From contig CM063109.1 in the NCBI GenBank assembly GCA_031841125.1, positions 65,292,914 to 65,356,913 of the forward strand: 64,000 nt of DNA, in the 5' to 3' direction. Shown here piece by piece: positions 10,560-22,700 of the stretch. A program made the position numbers and the translations under genes. Position 1 is the first letter of the stretch. Every line of letters starts with the position of its first letter. Under the pieces are notes generated by a model. That model had not been told where the DNA came from. It did not search any database and was given only the letters and a program-made list of their open reading frames with translations. The stretch is from Acanthococcus lagerstroemiae. Taxonomy: Eukaryota; Arthropoda; Insecta; Hemiptera; Eriococcidae.

Positions 10560-11516
10560 GTTTGGTTTACATATTATTTTGATATAGAGCGCGAAAAGGT
10601 TGTGCCAGCTTCCACCAAACGATCTCCTCCCTTCTGTTGACTTCCTTTTGCCGTGTTACGTGTCGTTCTTTGGAAGTGGTTTTCCAACGTTGGCTGTCCC
10701 TTTCTCGCTGACCTTCCTTTATTTGGATCCTCATTAAGCTTACTTTTCGGCCGTTGTGTGTCTCGTTTATGTGTGGGCGGAGATTGTGCCTGGTCCTTGT
10801 TTTCGACTTTTTCTTATGATGCTGGAGGTTCATATGCGTTCGACTGTGCCTGTGATTCTGCCTCCTCGTCTACGGCATCTTGGTGGTCCGGTAATTGTTC
10901 TTCCTTCGCCACCCATTTAGGTGGACTGTTCTCGCTTCCCTTTACGTAGACTTTTCCACGTCGCATACAGCCTTTTCTTCCTGACCAAAAATTTGTCTTT
11001 CCTCAGTAAGAACGAATTCAGCTTGGTTAAGTGCTCATCTACAAAGATGTTATCGCCGGATTCTGCGGTTCTTAATTTCATCCTCTTGCTGCTTTTTATG
11101 AGTCTGCTTTTCAGGTCCAGGTTGTTTAAACGTACTATAATGCTCGGAGTTGTTTCGTATCGGCTTGGCGGTAATGGATGTATGGCGCAAATATCGCCAT
11201 TTTCTACTTCGCAATTTAGTTCTCTCGCTAGATTAACGAAGTTGTCCCGTAGTATTTTTGGCCCTTCTTCATTGTATTCGTTCTCGTCGTATGGTAGCCC
11301 TCTTATTATGGCGTCGAACTTTTTACTATATTGCTCGAGGTCTGCAATTCTTTGTTCTAGCTTGTCGTTTTTCTCTCTGAGCATATTGACTTCAGTTTTT
11401 AGCACATTTACTTCCTCTTTCATTCCCGATAGTTTCGTATTATTATCTTTCACGATTTCACGTATCGAGTTCAGCTCACCTGATAACCATGCTTTCATTT
11501 CTTCGTCCAGTACCAT
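10560..11516 (-). pseudogene. LINE ORF1 (coiled-coil RNA-binding protein)
   Basis: The main frame (10917-11516, 199 codons) begins with an ATG in a plausible position, about 120 bp from the element's 5' end. Residues about 15-75 form a heptad-rich coiled coil (runs such as VNVLKTEVNMLREKNDKLEQ). After it comes an RRM-like segment starting AIIRGLPYDENE and a basic C-terminal region, the layout of LINE ORF1 proteins that coat the element RNA and act as nucleic-acid chaperones. The frame stops at 10917, and a basic 88-codon frame at 10567-10833 probably encodes the shifted remainder. Confidence 0.78.
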
Positions 11517-11636
11517 CTTGTAGATTTCCGTAGTGTAGTTAATATACGAATCACTAGTTGCGACTGATTAGACACGTTCGAACAAAATCATTTCAACGCA
11601 CAATCAACGTGTTCACACTATGCGTGCTTACGCCAA

Positions 11637-11651
11637 ACTACTCCGGTTCAA
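11637..11651 (+). repeat. Target-site duplication, right copy
   Basis: This is the exact second copy of the 15-bp sequence at 7511-7525. It marks the 5' end of the reverse LINE and the point where the forward LINE resumes. Confidence 0.9.
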
Positions 11652-13984
11652 ACGACAGCAGAAACAGAAACGGTGTGGCGATACTGATCAGAAACAAAAT
11701 CGTTGGATCGGTTATGCAGTTTATACCATACTCAGATAGGGTTATGCTTCTACAGATGAAGACGAATTATCGTACGCTCAACTTAATCCAGGTATATGCA
11801 CCAACGGCAGATAAAGAAGAAGACGAACTAGAGGAATTCTACAACCAAATCCTCGAGATTCTCAAAATCACCAAAAGCGGAGAAATAAACGTGATCATGG
11901 GAGACTGGAATGCCAAAGTAGGCGAACAAGTCCATGATGACGTTGTGGGGTATTTTGGACTGGGATCACGGAACGAACGTGGAGAAAGACTGATAGAGTT
12001 CTGCACGGAGCGTGAACTCTTCGTTACCAATACCTTTTTCCAACTACCAAAACGTAGACGATACACTTGGAAGTCACCCAATCAAACAACCAGGAACCAG
12101 ATCGACTACATTCTGCTGCCTAAAAGCTTCAGAAAAGACGTCAAATCAGCAAAAACGTACCCGGGTGCGGACGTGGGGTCCGACCACAACCCAGTAGTAA
12201 TCGAAATGAAATTGAAATTCAGGAAGAAGATCAAACCAAAATCAGCGAAAAGAATCGATATCCGAAAAATAACAAAGAACCCAGATATGCGGAGAAAAGT
12301 GGCCAAAGAAATGGCGAAGGTTCTGAGACATCAAGATGAAGATATGAACGTAACGCAGTCATGGGAGAAATGGAAAAAGGCACAAAGGGAAATGCAGGAA
12401 AAGGTCATAGGCACAACTGTAATGAAGAAACGGAAACCGTGGATGACGGATGAAATACTGCAATTAATGGAGCAACGCAGGTTGAATAAACGAAAAACAC
12501 GAGAGTATAATAGGCTCCACAAACTAATACGACGCGAAATTCGGAGCACAAAAGAGGAATGGCTGAACGAAAAATGCGAAGAAATCGAGAAAATGCAGGA
12601 ACGTCACGACACCTTTAACATGCATAAAATGATTAAAGAAATGACCGGTAGCAGAAGATCACAAGCGCCGGGAGCGCTCAAAGACAGTGCAGGGAACATC
12701 CTACTCGATACCAAAGAAAAGTTGGCCAGATGGAAAGAGTACGTCGAGAAGTTATTCGAAGATGACAGATCTGAAATGCCTGAACAAGAGCCGGTAGTCA
12801 GCGGAAAGAAAATAGATATCAAAGAAGTAGTTCAAGCAATCCAGAATCTGAAGAACGGAAAAGCGATTGGTCCAGACGAACTTCACGGAGAAGTTCTCAA
12901 AACGTTGATGAACGACGAAGACACGCTAGGGTCTTTGACCAAATTCTTCAACAAAATATACGACACAGGAGTCTTACCGCTAGACTGGCTCAAATCTACC
13001 TTTGTAACACTTCCGAAAAGGCTCAACTCGAGCGACTGTAACGACTACAGAACCATTAGTCTGATGTCTCACATCCTGAAGACATTTCTGAAAATTATAC
13101 ACCTAAGAATCTACAAGAAATGCGAAGAAAACTCGGGTGGTCAACAGTTTGGATTCAAAAATGGCTTCGGTACCCGAGAAGCAATCTGCGCACTAAACGT
13201 GACGGCGCAGAGATGCAGAGACGTCAACAAGAAGCTGTACCTATGTTTCATTGACTACAAGAATGCGTTCGACTGCGTACGGCACGAAAAGCTGATGGAA
13301 ATCCTGAAGAAAATCGGCATATCCGATAAAGAAAGAAGAATCATCGCACATCTATACTGGTATCAGAAAGCTGTAGTCAGGTGCGAAGGAGAAACAACAA
13401 AGGAGATAGAAATAAAGAAAGGAGTGAGGCAGGGGTGCGTTCTATCCCCAGCACTCTTCAACGTATACTCGGAAACCATCTTCAACGAAGCCCTCACGAG
13501 TGAGGACGGAGCGGAGATAGGTGATAAGCATATCTCAAATATTCGCTACGCAGACGACATAGTGCTGATCTCAGACAGCTTGGGTGGACTACAAAATATG
13601 CTACTGCGAGTGGCAGATGTCAGTCACGCGTATGGATTGGAAATCAACGCAACAAAGACCAAATGGATGATCGTACATAAAAAGAAGGATGCGCAAATGA
13701 TCGAGAACGACCGCATTCGAGTAAACAACGAAGAAATTGAGAGAGTAGACAAATTCCTGTACTTACGTAGGTATATGGTTCCAAGAAGAAACAGATCAAT
13801 CCATAGAGATCAAGACAAGAATTGGAAAAGCAAAGACCACGTTCTTGAAAATGAAAAATATTCTCACGAGGAAAGACCTGGACTTGAGCCTGCGAGTGAG
13901 ATTGGTCTGGTGTTACGTCATGCCCGTGCTGCTGTATGGCATGGAAAGCTGGGTGCTGTCACGCGAATTGTAGAAACGCATTGA
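11651..13984 (+). pseudogene. LINE endonuclease/reverse transcriptase polyprotein (main part)
   Basis: The open frame reaches back to 11558, but its first 31 codons are antisense leader of the inserted LINE; the LINE protein resumes here. Endonuclease motifs IMGDWNAKVG (about 11895) and GSDHNPVVIEM (about 12180) are intact. The RT has GKAIGPDELH, YRTISLMSH, FIDYKNAFDCV, GVRQGCVLSPALFN and the active-site YADD at 13547-13558. Near 13765 the frame slips, so the last 70 codons to the stop at 13984 are not LINE-like. The codon pattern and intact motifs suggest a fairly recent copy. Confidence 0.88.
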
Positions 13985-14279
13985 GGCGGCAGAGATGTAC
14001 ATCTATCGTCGCCTCTTAAAGATATCCTGGAAAGATAAAGTCACCAATGAAGAAGTATTGAGACGTATGTCCAAAAAACGAGAACTATTAAACATCATCA
14101 AAGCCCGCAAACTGCAATATCACGGACACGTCCATAGAAACGAAAAGTATACGGTTTTCCAGAATATACTGCGAGGAGGAATAAAGGGCAAAAGAAGCGT
14201 AGGAAGGAGAAAGAAAACTGTCATGGGAGGCGGATTTGAGAAGATGGTTCAAATGTTCCTCGACAGACTTGTTCCGTAA
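13770..14279 (+). pseudogene. LINE reverse transcriptase C-terminus, shifted frame
   Basis: After the slip near 13765 the LINE protein continues one frame over. A VMPVLLYGMESWVL-like segment is followed by a stop near 13971, then by the 94-codon frame from 13995 with YIYRRLLKISWKDKV, a YHGHVHRNEKY zinc-like histidine pair and a basic GKRSVGRRKK segment. These are the standard post-catalytic landmarks. A GAA-rich 3' tail follows at about 14340. Confidence 0.82.
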
Positions 14280-14356
14280 CGCTGCGAATAAGGTTGTAAT
14301 AGCCATGATGATCGCCAAACTTCGGTCGGAGACGGCGTCATGAAGAAGAAGAAAAA

Positions 14357-15239
14357 ATGGGGAGACACGTTGATTATGGTTAAAGGAATCTCAGAGAGAA
14401 TTGCGATCATGAAACATCCCACGGGGGTGGAAGAATACTCTCTGTAGCATGGCAAAATGAAAGGCTAGTTTTTCGAATTAAAAGTCTTGAGCTAGGACAT
14501 CGGTATCCAAAGGAACGATAGTTTTCATGTATCGCGGTATAGTAGGTAGCTGGACATTTTCGACATTTATTTAGGGTGTGAACTGCATGGTGACATTCTT
14601 GGAGTGAAAATGATTTCTTGATACGCGTTAGAACATAGACGTATTGTGGATAGATCTTTAGCCTGTATAGGCGAGTCGGATGTAACGGCGATTGAGAGGC
14701 CAGTACCTACATGCTTAAGTCTGATCAATCACCGAGAATCTCCGTACAGAGCTATATCAAAATCGTATTCAAAATCCAGCATGAACCAGCAATTCCAATT
14801 CATGTCACCACAAAGGTAGGCCAGCTTAAAATTCTCCTCGGTGATAAATAAGACGCTCGCTTTGTCGAGGAGGCATTAACCACATGGTCGAGCACGATCT
14901 TACGTGGAATCGCCATCCACAGGCCTTCTCTTGAAAGGAATGGTTGTGCTGGGAACTATGTTTTTCGTGGCTTCGCCAATCAAAAGTCGACGTTTCTTTC
15001 TGTCTCTCGGACCGTTACGACCATATGCAGTACAGAGTACGAGGGGTGAAATGATAAATGAGAAGACGTTGTTGGCGGAGTTATACAGATAACGAAGCGA
15101 CGCTGCAAGTTGAAATTTTAACGCGGTTTATAGGCACTAAAACTTGCAGTTCCAAAAGTTAGTAGCCCTGCGTACTGAAAATGCGATAATGTGCAATTTT
15201 TCATAAGATTACAGCAAACTTTATATATTTCAGCGTTTG
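14357..15239. other. No recognised gene
   Basis: Only short open frames without motifs are present, for example 14904-15092 plus. No repeat shared with the rest of the window was noticed. It lies between the 3' tail of the forward LINE and the 3' end of the next reverse LINE fragment. Confidence 0.4.
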
Positions 15240-17215
15240 TGAGTGAATGCAGAGGCTCTCTGGGGCCACTCCACCTCCGCCCATTTTCGGGCATACACCT
15301 CCACGTAGATTTTCCATTTTCGTTTATCCTGCGCTAATCTTTGCCATCAGGGCCACAGTTCTCTGACGAGTTCATCTCTCAATCTGGCTACTAGTCTACC
15401 TATCTTTCAGCGGTATCCAGTTGAGTACTTTATCTCCCCATCTATTGTTATTCGCCCTCGCCAGATGCCCCGCATATCTCCACTTTAATTTTTTGACATT
15501 ATACCCTACATCCCCGCCTCTCACCATTTTGTATAATTTTACATTTCAGGTTTTGTCTACCCATCGCAGTCCTAGCAGTTTTCTCACCGTAGATCTGAAC
15601 GTAATTTTTAGCTTCATCATTTGCTTTCTTGTAAGGGACCAAATCTGCGCTCCATATGTGAGGACTAGTACCATTGAGCTATTTAGTATTTTTATTTTGA
15701 GGGCGGTGTTGAAATTTCCACAAAAATAGATTTTAGTCCCTAAAAGTTGTTCCACCCCTTTTTGATACGTCTTATAATTTCTTTGTTACCTCTTTCTTCA
15801 AAACTGATAATCGGTCCCAGATATTTGATTTGTTTTACCTCTTCTATCCGTTGCCCCTCGATTATCAGATTTTTCCTTTCCCCTCTTCCGATTATTTTTG
15901 ATTTGTTACCAGTCAGCTTGAGACCAGTTTTCTTCTGCCATTTTCTTCAACTCCTTACTATTTTCTGCAGATAAGATAATATCGTCTGCGTACCTTAGAT
16001 TACTTAGAAATTCTCCATTCATTTCTAGTCCCCTTCTTTCCAACTTCAGATTTCGAAATACTCTTCCAGAATGCAGTTGAAGAGGTATGGCGAGAAGGGA
16101 TCCCCAGGTCGGACCCCCCTCCTAATTTTGAATTCCCATATTTTGCTTTTAAGGCTGACTCTTGCACTCGAATTCGTATAGCAATTCAGTATGCCTTCAA
16201 TAAACCCTCTTTAAATTCCCTGATTCTCCAGGGCTTTTAACATATACTATTTTATGATCCACTGAATCAAATGCCTTATGAAAGTCGATGCAAAGCATTT
16301 TAATTTCCATATCATATTCATTTGTTTTTTCAGTCATTTGGTTCATAACGAAAATATGGTCTACAGTTGAGAAGCCTTTTTTGAACCCCGCTTGTTCATT
16401 CCCCTGATTTGAATCCAATTGGTTATATATTCGTCTTTTTAAAACGGCCATAAATACTTTATAGCTTATTGCCTGTAATTTTCAATTAGTTCCTTCCCCC
16501 TTTTTTGTATGATAATATTATTTCGGCCAAGTTCCACTGTTTTGGACATATTTTCGTAGATGGAAGTTTATTAAATATTTTAGTCAACTGTGGTACTATC
16601 TGATCGCCAAACCCCTTCAGCATTTCATTCGTAATTCCTGCTGGTCCTGGGGCTTTGTCATTTTTCAGTCTGTTTAGTACGTATTCCCTTCATTATCTCC
16701 GGGATTCCTTCCTCCTTCCACCCTCCAGTTTTTGCTATTTTTGATATCTTGTTTCGCTGGCGGTACAAGTCCTCGTAGAAACTCGTTGCTACCTTAACAA
16801 TTTTTTCTTAATTTTAAGTCACTTTTCCTGGCTGATCTTTTAGCTTCAGCATAACCACTTTCCCGCCACCGAATTCCCGCCTGACTGTTTTAGTGGACCA
16901 GCTTTCTTCCAAAATATCTTGAAATTTTTCATCATATTTTGTAATATCGTCTCTAACTTTTTTATTCACCAATTTTTGTATTTCAGTTACCTCAATCTTG
17001 TCCAGTGGTGTTTTATTTTTCCAAAGGGTATTCTTCCTGTGAATCAAATCGAGAGTCTGTTTTGAGAGCTTATCCCCCATTTTTTCTTTAGCCCTCTTCA
17101 CTCCAAAATCTTAAACCGTGTTTTTTAAAGCTTGGATCATCCTGTCGTAGAAATTTTCCTCCAATTTCGTTTCCTCGATCACTGATTTTAGTTTCTGGCA
17201 TGCTTCCTCTTTCTT
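15240..17215 (-). pseudogene. Reverse-strand LINE relic (linker and reverse transcriptase)
   Basis: Three minus-strand open pieces are in order. The linker (16814-17101) includes DLIHRKNTLWKNKTPLDKIE. RT motifs (16197-16451) include EQAGFKKGFSTVDHIFVMNQ and LCIDFHKAFDSVDH. The post-catalytic region (15546-15755) includes LTYGAQIWSLTRKQM. Similarity continues out of frame to about 15245. The endonuclease and ORF1 are missing, so it is 5'-truncated. It resembles the family of the 7526-11636 element but is much more decayed. Confidence 0.8.
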
Positions 17216-17330
17216 TCTGAATGAGTATCTACACTGCACGAAGATACATTGGTACATGGCTACGTCTTACAGCAATTAATCGGCTGCAGTTGCAGTCGTC
17301 TAGCAAAGATCATGCATGATCAATGAGCAC

Positions 17331-17471
17331 ACGGCTAGAAGGAAAAATAATTTCCATGGAAACGTGAACCACTAAACTGAATTTTGACCACGAAGAGCTG
17401 AATCATACTGATTGGCTTCACGCAATACGCAAAACTGAACTGAACTGTAAACTGAACTGGAATCAAGTTCA
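17331..17471 (+). repeat. Dispersed repeat R2, copy 1 (ATTTCCATGGAAA core)
   Basis: A segment of about 140 bp holds a TTTCCATGGAAA palindrome, a GACCACGAAGAGCTGAATCA stretch and GGCTTCACGCAATACGCA, and ends in alternating GAACTG repeats. Related copies lie at 53498-53965 and 54108-54212. It has no coding capacity. Its terminal GAACTG repeats serve in the second copy as an insertion site for a MITE. Confidence 0.7.
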
Positions 17472-17843
17472 GTGTCGGTTGGAAATAGGATGGAAGCAGA
17501 CCTGGCGATCGCCGGAAAACAAAACAATGAAAGAGATCGACCACTTATAGAATACGATTTAAAAATGATTAGAAGTCAAAGAAAAAAAAAAAATTTCAAC
17601 AAGTTTGGTTTTTCATCGAACCGTAGGATGGCTACAGCTGAAGCAGACCTCGCCCTCGGCTCTGATGAACCTAGGGATATCATGAGATCGGATACAGGGA
17701 GTAAATGGGTTATACCGGTACATAAGTGGGACGAGGCGAATGAAGGACTAAGGAAGAATTTGGAGGTGGTGGAAAACAACTCCTGCGTCGGGCTGCAAGA
17801 AGAATATGATTGGATAGGGAAATCCATCAAAAGGGGGTGGTAA
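17472..17843 (+). other. Unrecognised 123-codon open frame
   Basis: The frame opens at a GTG; the first ATG lies at 17490. The product would be charged and polar, with an AEADLALGSDEPRDIMRSD stretch, and lacks a signal peptide or membrane segment. It sits between a dispersed repeat and a forward LINE fragment. It could be a leader part of that LINE or chance coding. No family was recognised. Confidence 0.3.
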
Positions 17844-17899
17844 GGCAGCTCGGTGTAATGAGGGTGAAGTACTACCGACGATAAAATCAGTGCGAAAAC

Positions 17900-18910
17900 G
17901 AAAGCTCTTTAAGAAAGAGCAGATCGGACTGTGTGAGCACAGAAATTAATCACGAAACGAATCAGAAATTATATTAGAAAATACGATCAAGAATTAATTG
18001 CAGAAATGTATGAAGAAAGTGACTCAAGCAGGAGGGTGTGTACAGCTCTCCAAAATGGGCAAAATGTCCTTCCGGTAATTAAAACCAAGGATACGAAAAT
18101 GAAGTTATTTGGAAGAGAAGAAATAGTCAGGGAGGATACTAAATTTTATAAAGAGCTGTATTCGTGCAAAGAGATTGAGACAGACATTAGCACTAAAGAG
18201 GGAGGAACGGGAGTGAGACAGGGAGATAGACTGGAGGAGGAAAGGATGCCAGATATGCTACAAGACGAGGTAGGGAAAGCTCTTGTCACAGCAAAAAGGG
18301 GAAAGATAGGGAGACCTGATAAAATAGAAAATGAGATGTTGAAGATTTTGGCTACAGTTCTTGCACCTTCATGGTCAGGTTGTTCACCAGATTTGTTAAA
18401 ACAGCATTTAGTCCAAGGAAATTGCATCAGAAATAATACTGTTACATAAAAAAGGGGATAAGAGTGATCTGTATAGTTATAGACCGATTAGCCTCTCCTC
18501 GAACATGTGCAAAAATTTTTGGGACAGTAAAAAATGGATGATATGGAATTTTACATGGGAACCAAACGAAGGAAGCCGGCACGGTTCAAGACAGGATGTT
18601 CGCAACCGCTGACCACATTTTCGCATTAAACCAAATTCTAGACAAAACTAGGGGCCTTTAGGACTCATGTTTATCGACGATAGCAAAGCATTCGACTCGG
18701 TACACCACTGGGTAGTGTGGAAAACTTTGTCAGACAGGGAGTAGGAAGAGGCATAGTAAGAATCTTGAAGGGTATGTACGAAAAAAAAACAACAACTGCG
18801 TATGTGCGTTTGGACAGAGCAGGGGAGACTTTTGGCATTGAAACGGGGTAAAAGAGGGGGACCCACTCTCCCCGAACCGGTTTAATGCAGTACTGGAGGA
18901 GATTCCTTGG
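17900..18910 (+). pseudogene. Forward LINE relic (linker and reverse transcriptase)
   Basis: The frame 18006-18449 carries a linker with EDTKFYKELYS and then GRPDKIENEMLKI, equivalent to the GPDGIPNEMLK motif. Out-of-frame continuation gives a YRPISLSS-like motif near 18478, a FIDDSKAFDSVHH-like motif near 18668 and a GDPLSP-like motif near 18858. Several stops and frameshifts are present, and the sequence ends before the active-site aspartates. It is related to the reverse LINE family in this window. Confidence 0.75.
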
Positions 18911-19204
18911 AAACTAAATTGGGAAAACAGGGCACTGTGGTTGAGAATTCAATTCTAGGTAGCCAAAATTCTGAAACTCAGTTGATACGGGGTTTTGACG
19001 GCGTTGAAACCATTATTCATGGTTTCAGAACTGAAATCTCAAAGGGAGCTTCAAGGGGAAGAGCAAAACTCAAATTTTTAAACAATACAGATTGGGGCAT
19101 CAAAATACATGAAATAAAAGAAGTGATGTTCCTCTTCCACGGCTTTACATATCTTCGAATGGATTTAGCCCGGGTCAGGGAGAGAGGCTCTCACTTTTAA
19201 AATA

Positions 19205-20160
19205 CATATTTTTTTTTTAAAATTATTATTAGCCTATTTACAAACGTTAATGTTCAGCCTAATTCTGGGCGTAGGCCTCCTTCAACCGAGCCCATTCGAC
19301 CCGGTCCTGCGCTACCCTGCTATATTGCTTATTTCCCTCCAGGAAACTCACGATGTGTTGTCTTCCCAACTCGCCTTCTGCCTTCCAGGACGCCTCTTAG
19401 CCTCTGGATCCCAGGACAAAAGAGCATATCCTTACCTATCGTCGTTAACTCTCGTAATGTGGCCGGTCCAGTTCAAGTTTTCTAGATTCGCAGACGACAT
19501 TTGATATAGTTCCTATTTTTTTCTTCAGGATAGAGTTTCTAATTTTCTGTTTTTTTTTGTAATCCCAGCGTTGAGCGAATCATTGCATTCTGCGTTGAAT
19601 TTAGTTTGCTTCTCAGTCTATTACTTAGAGTCCATGTTTGTGCATTGTACGTTAAAACTGGAAGGATGCATTTGTTAAATACCGAAGCTTTAAGGTGGTT
19701 GTTTTTGTAGGGCTTTTTGAATATGTAACTCACGGACCAGTACTTATTCCACGCTGCTGATATTCTCCTATTAATTTCGTTTTCCTTACTGATTCCAAAG
19801 AAATCAACAGGCCTAAACATGTAATTTCATCTAATTTTTCAATTGTTTTATCCCCAATTTCGATATCTAAAGGTTGATGGTTATTTAATACGATTTTAGT
19901 TTTAGAAATGTTCATAATCAAACTCGCTTTTTGCCCCACTCTTTCGAGTTCTTCCATCATCTCTTTTAGCTCCTGGGTACTACTAGCAATAAGTACAATG
20001 TCGTCTGCAAACCTGAGATTGCTTAATTTCTTACCGTTTATATTAATTCCTTTTTCTTCTCAGTTTAGCCTACGAAAAATCTCTTCCAAAGCGCAACAAA
20101 AAATTATTGGGGAAAGTGGGTCTCCTTGTTTTATCTCTTTTCAACATTGAAGTACGGACC
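19205..20160 (-). pseudogene. Reverse-strand LINE relic (reverse transcriptase 3' half)
   Basis: Minus-strand reading from about 20150 gives a GDPLSP-like start and a NLRFADDIVLIA-like active site near 20010. The frame 19730-19960 follows with ELERVGQKASLIMNISKTKI, and then 19539-19820 with LPVLTYNAQTWTLSNRLRSK. A 3' untranslated remainder reaches about 19205. Frameshifts separate the pieces. The order and motifs match other RTE-like fragments here. Confidence 0.77.
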
Positions 20161-21849
20161 TTCAATATCGGTTATAATACGAGCAACCAAATTCTTATAC
20201 AGTTCGATTATAAGTTCGACCAAAGCGAGGGGGGTTCCTTGATTTATGAGTGCCTGTTGCATGAACTGGTGTACTAGAGTTTAAATTACATATAAATGAA
20301 TACAAATAGCTTATATGCTATCACAACCTTAGAACTAGAGTAGTCTGTCCTCAGTCAGTCAGTGTCAACCCTGTTCAGTTGTCATTTGTCGCCTTCGATT
20401 CCACGATCTTTCCCTATTAGTTTTCGTTTTTTCCCCTCCCTCGACTTGGGCATACACACCCAAGACGGGAAGCTCGCTCCAAGTAGTGGGAGTCGCCTCC
20501 AGAGTCAGATGGTTACCACGGGACTTCCGCCTCTAGTTCCTTGTCGCTTTTTTGAACTGGTTGGAGCCAGCGAGTCCAATATCAGGTTCCGAGGTGTTGT
20601 ATTATAGAAAATTTTCGACATTTCCCTTTTTCGAGATTTCTGAAATAGATACCAGGATGGGGAGTGAATCACTGTTTCCACTTGGATTCAAAATAGTCGG
20701 CTCATCAGCAGAGGCCAATAAACCCGTGCCATGATATCAGATGTCAGTTACCAGAGGCGAAACCTATGAAGTGCATCTACCGAGGCTAAGAAAGGGGGGT
20801 TTTTCATTCCCCGGAGTATAGTCAATAGTACGGATGCTAATTCATTTCATCCCTCTGAATTTTTTCAATATCCCCGCCCCTGCCAGTACCGTAAAAATAA
20901 GATTTTTTTTTGTTTGTGGCTGGTATTTAAACTAGCCATGTTAATTGAACTTTTGGGTCCGTTGCGAGGACAAAAAGTGAAATCGATGTATTAACTCGGG
21001 GGAGGGGGGAGCTGCCAAATTCGGCCGCCATTAGTTTCAGAATATTTATGTACAATTAATTAATTAAATTCACGTCGTATTTTCCTTCGAAGTAAATAAT
21101 GCTCGCTCGACACGCACCCTCAAATATGTAAAAAATATGCCCGTTTTCACGTGCTTTTCAATTTACAGCCGCTACTGGCGATCACTCCAACGCTTGTGCT
21201 TTTCTATATTTTATCACCACGTGGGGGATCATGCAGGAAATATTACATAAATATGTCGTAACGCAGGAAAAAACGTCAGAACGTTGTACAGGGTGTTTCA
21301 CGAACTGTGCCCCCCCCCCCGCCTTCTTAAGTCGCGAAATCGGATCATTACGAAATAAAAACGGATCTTTAAGTGACAAGTTTTAGTTTCTTTTGGGGAA
21401 ATAATTTTTTCTCATCCAACAGGTGAGCTTGAATGTGCTACCAACTTCGGAATCTTAAATGGAAAGGTACCGAAAAATATCGAAATCGCGGGGTTCCATG
21501 GGTCGCTGGTTTTGAATATTGTATCAGGGCTCCGAATCGGATCACAAAATTACAAATGTTGATCTGAAATTGGAAAGATTAAAAAGGTTTCAAAATTTTG
21601 AAATAGGGGTTCATTGGGTTGCTGTTTTCGAATATCATATCAAATTCTTGATCTGGCCCCGATCAGGCATAAAAACCCAAATTTCGGATCCAAACAGGGG
21701 TTAAAATTAAATTGGTTTGAAGAATTGAACAAAGTATCGAGGTAGGGTTTTTGGATCGATTTGAAATGTTGCAGGTTTCCAATCCGGCACCGATATTTTT
21801 TTAATTTACAAGCCTTTGTTCGTACGATACAGTGACCCCTTCAGTGTGG
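20161..21849. other. No recognised gene; one TIR-like start
   Basis: There are open frames of 60-81 codons but no motifs. ACAGGGTGTTTCACGAACTG at 21291-21310, followed by a C-run, resembles the CAGGGTGT ends of the hAT-like elements elsewhere in the window, but no partner end was found. Two successive segments (about 21480-21680) share a GGTT(C)ATGGGTCGCTG-type stretch followed by TTTGAATAT, suggesting an old tandem duplication. Confidence 0.35.
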
Positions 21850-22700
21850 GGGAGTCATGTCACCGAACGCACCCATATTTGGGCATAGGCAACCACCATC
21901 CTTCTCCAACACCCGCCATCCCTTCCAATTCTACACCAAACTATCCCAAATGATTTTACCAATTCATCTCGCCATCTTGTTGACGGTCTCCCCCTCGTCC
22001 ACTTCCACTATCTGGGTGATCACTTCTCAGCTAATTTCCCCACTTCTCTCAGCCCCGAACTATGTGCCCGTCGTACTTCAATGTTCCCATCCGATATCTA
22101 TCGTCTCCATGGTGTTCGCGATTTTTTCGAGCTGTATTTTATCTGTGACCCTCATGTTCATGATACTTCGTAGCGTCTTATAAAACGTTACTCTCATGCT
22201 CTCGTTCTGAGCTTTTGTTAGCGACCACGTTTGGTCTCCATAAGTGAGGCTGGGTACCACAAATTGCTCCAGGATTTTAACTTTTGTTTTAATGGGCAAG
22301 TTCCCTTTAAGAAATGCCATGAGAGCCCAGAGGTCGTTCCATGCTTTCGCCGTTCTCGCCTTTAGCTTCAATTTTCCCCTACCCACCATAACGACCATAA
22401 GGTAATTGTACTCTCTGACCATTTCTATCTCCTCTCCCCTGACCTTAATTCCATCCCTCTTTATATTAGTCATTATTTTAGTCTTGGAGGTGTTCATTAT
22501 CAGTCCCATTTCCTCATTTGCTGTCTACTAAGCTCCTCCGCCATGAACCTTAGCTCTTCCAGATCGTTACTCAACAGCATTATATCTTCGGTAAAATGTA
22601 AACTGTTCAGCCGCTGACCAATAATTTTCAATTCCCTGCACAGCGGTTCCTCAGAAAATCTAGCTGGCCAGAAGTCGAAAAATGAACTACGATAAATTGA
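21850..22700 (-). pseudogene. Reverse-strand LINE relic (reverse transcriptase C-terminus)
   Basis: Minus-strand pieces 22500-22751 and 22078-22509 hold a LNSLHFTEDIMLLS segment (a decayed FADD site, with Ala-Asp changed to Thr-Glu), then MNTSKTKIM, KARTAKAWNDLWAL, VVPSLTYGDQTWSLTKAQ and RVTDKIQ. The catalytic site is mutated and the remaining domains are absent. It belongs with the RTE-like group. Confidence 0.75.

Larger units (their letters stand above)
7526..11636 (-). mobile_element. Almost full-length reverse-strand LINE inserted into another LINE
   Basis: Read on the minus strand it has a 5' leader of about 120 bp (11636 to 11517), ORF1 (11516 to about 10567), ORF2 with endonuclease and reverse transcriptase (about 10480 to 7616), a short 3' region and an AAATT-repeat tail at 7526-7543. 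The perfect 15-bp target duplication fixes both ends, so the length is 4111 bp. ORF2 is broken by a nonsense change near 9852 and by several frameshifts, so the copy is dead but not old. It is younger than the forward LINE it disrupts. The two-ORF layout with a coiled-coil ORF1 differs from its host LINE. Confidence 0.88.
6997..14356 (+). mobile_element. Forward LINE (near full length), split by a reverse LINE
   Basis: The element starts with the ribozyme-like fold at 6997, has an untranslated leader of about 320 bp, begins the endonuclease near 7360, is interrupted at 7525, resumes at 11637 and ends in a GAA-rich tail at about 14340-14356. Removing 7526-11636 and one copy of the 15-bp duplication rejoins the endonuclease in the same frame. 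Without the insert the element would be about 3.2 kb. The protein architecture (endonuclease, linker, YADD reverse transcriptase) fits RTE/Ingi-like LINEs, but the clade is not settled by eye. One frameshift and at least one stop make it inactive. Confidence 0.85.

Noticed and set aside
10921..11523. A 200-codon forward frame with hydrophobic segments
   Set aside because: It is antisense to the coiled-coil ORF1, which has clear heptads and a LINE context.
11558..11650. First 31 codons of the long forward open frame
   Set aside because: They are read from the antisense leader of the inserted reverse LINE; the LINE protein resumes only at the insertion junction.
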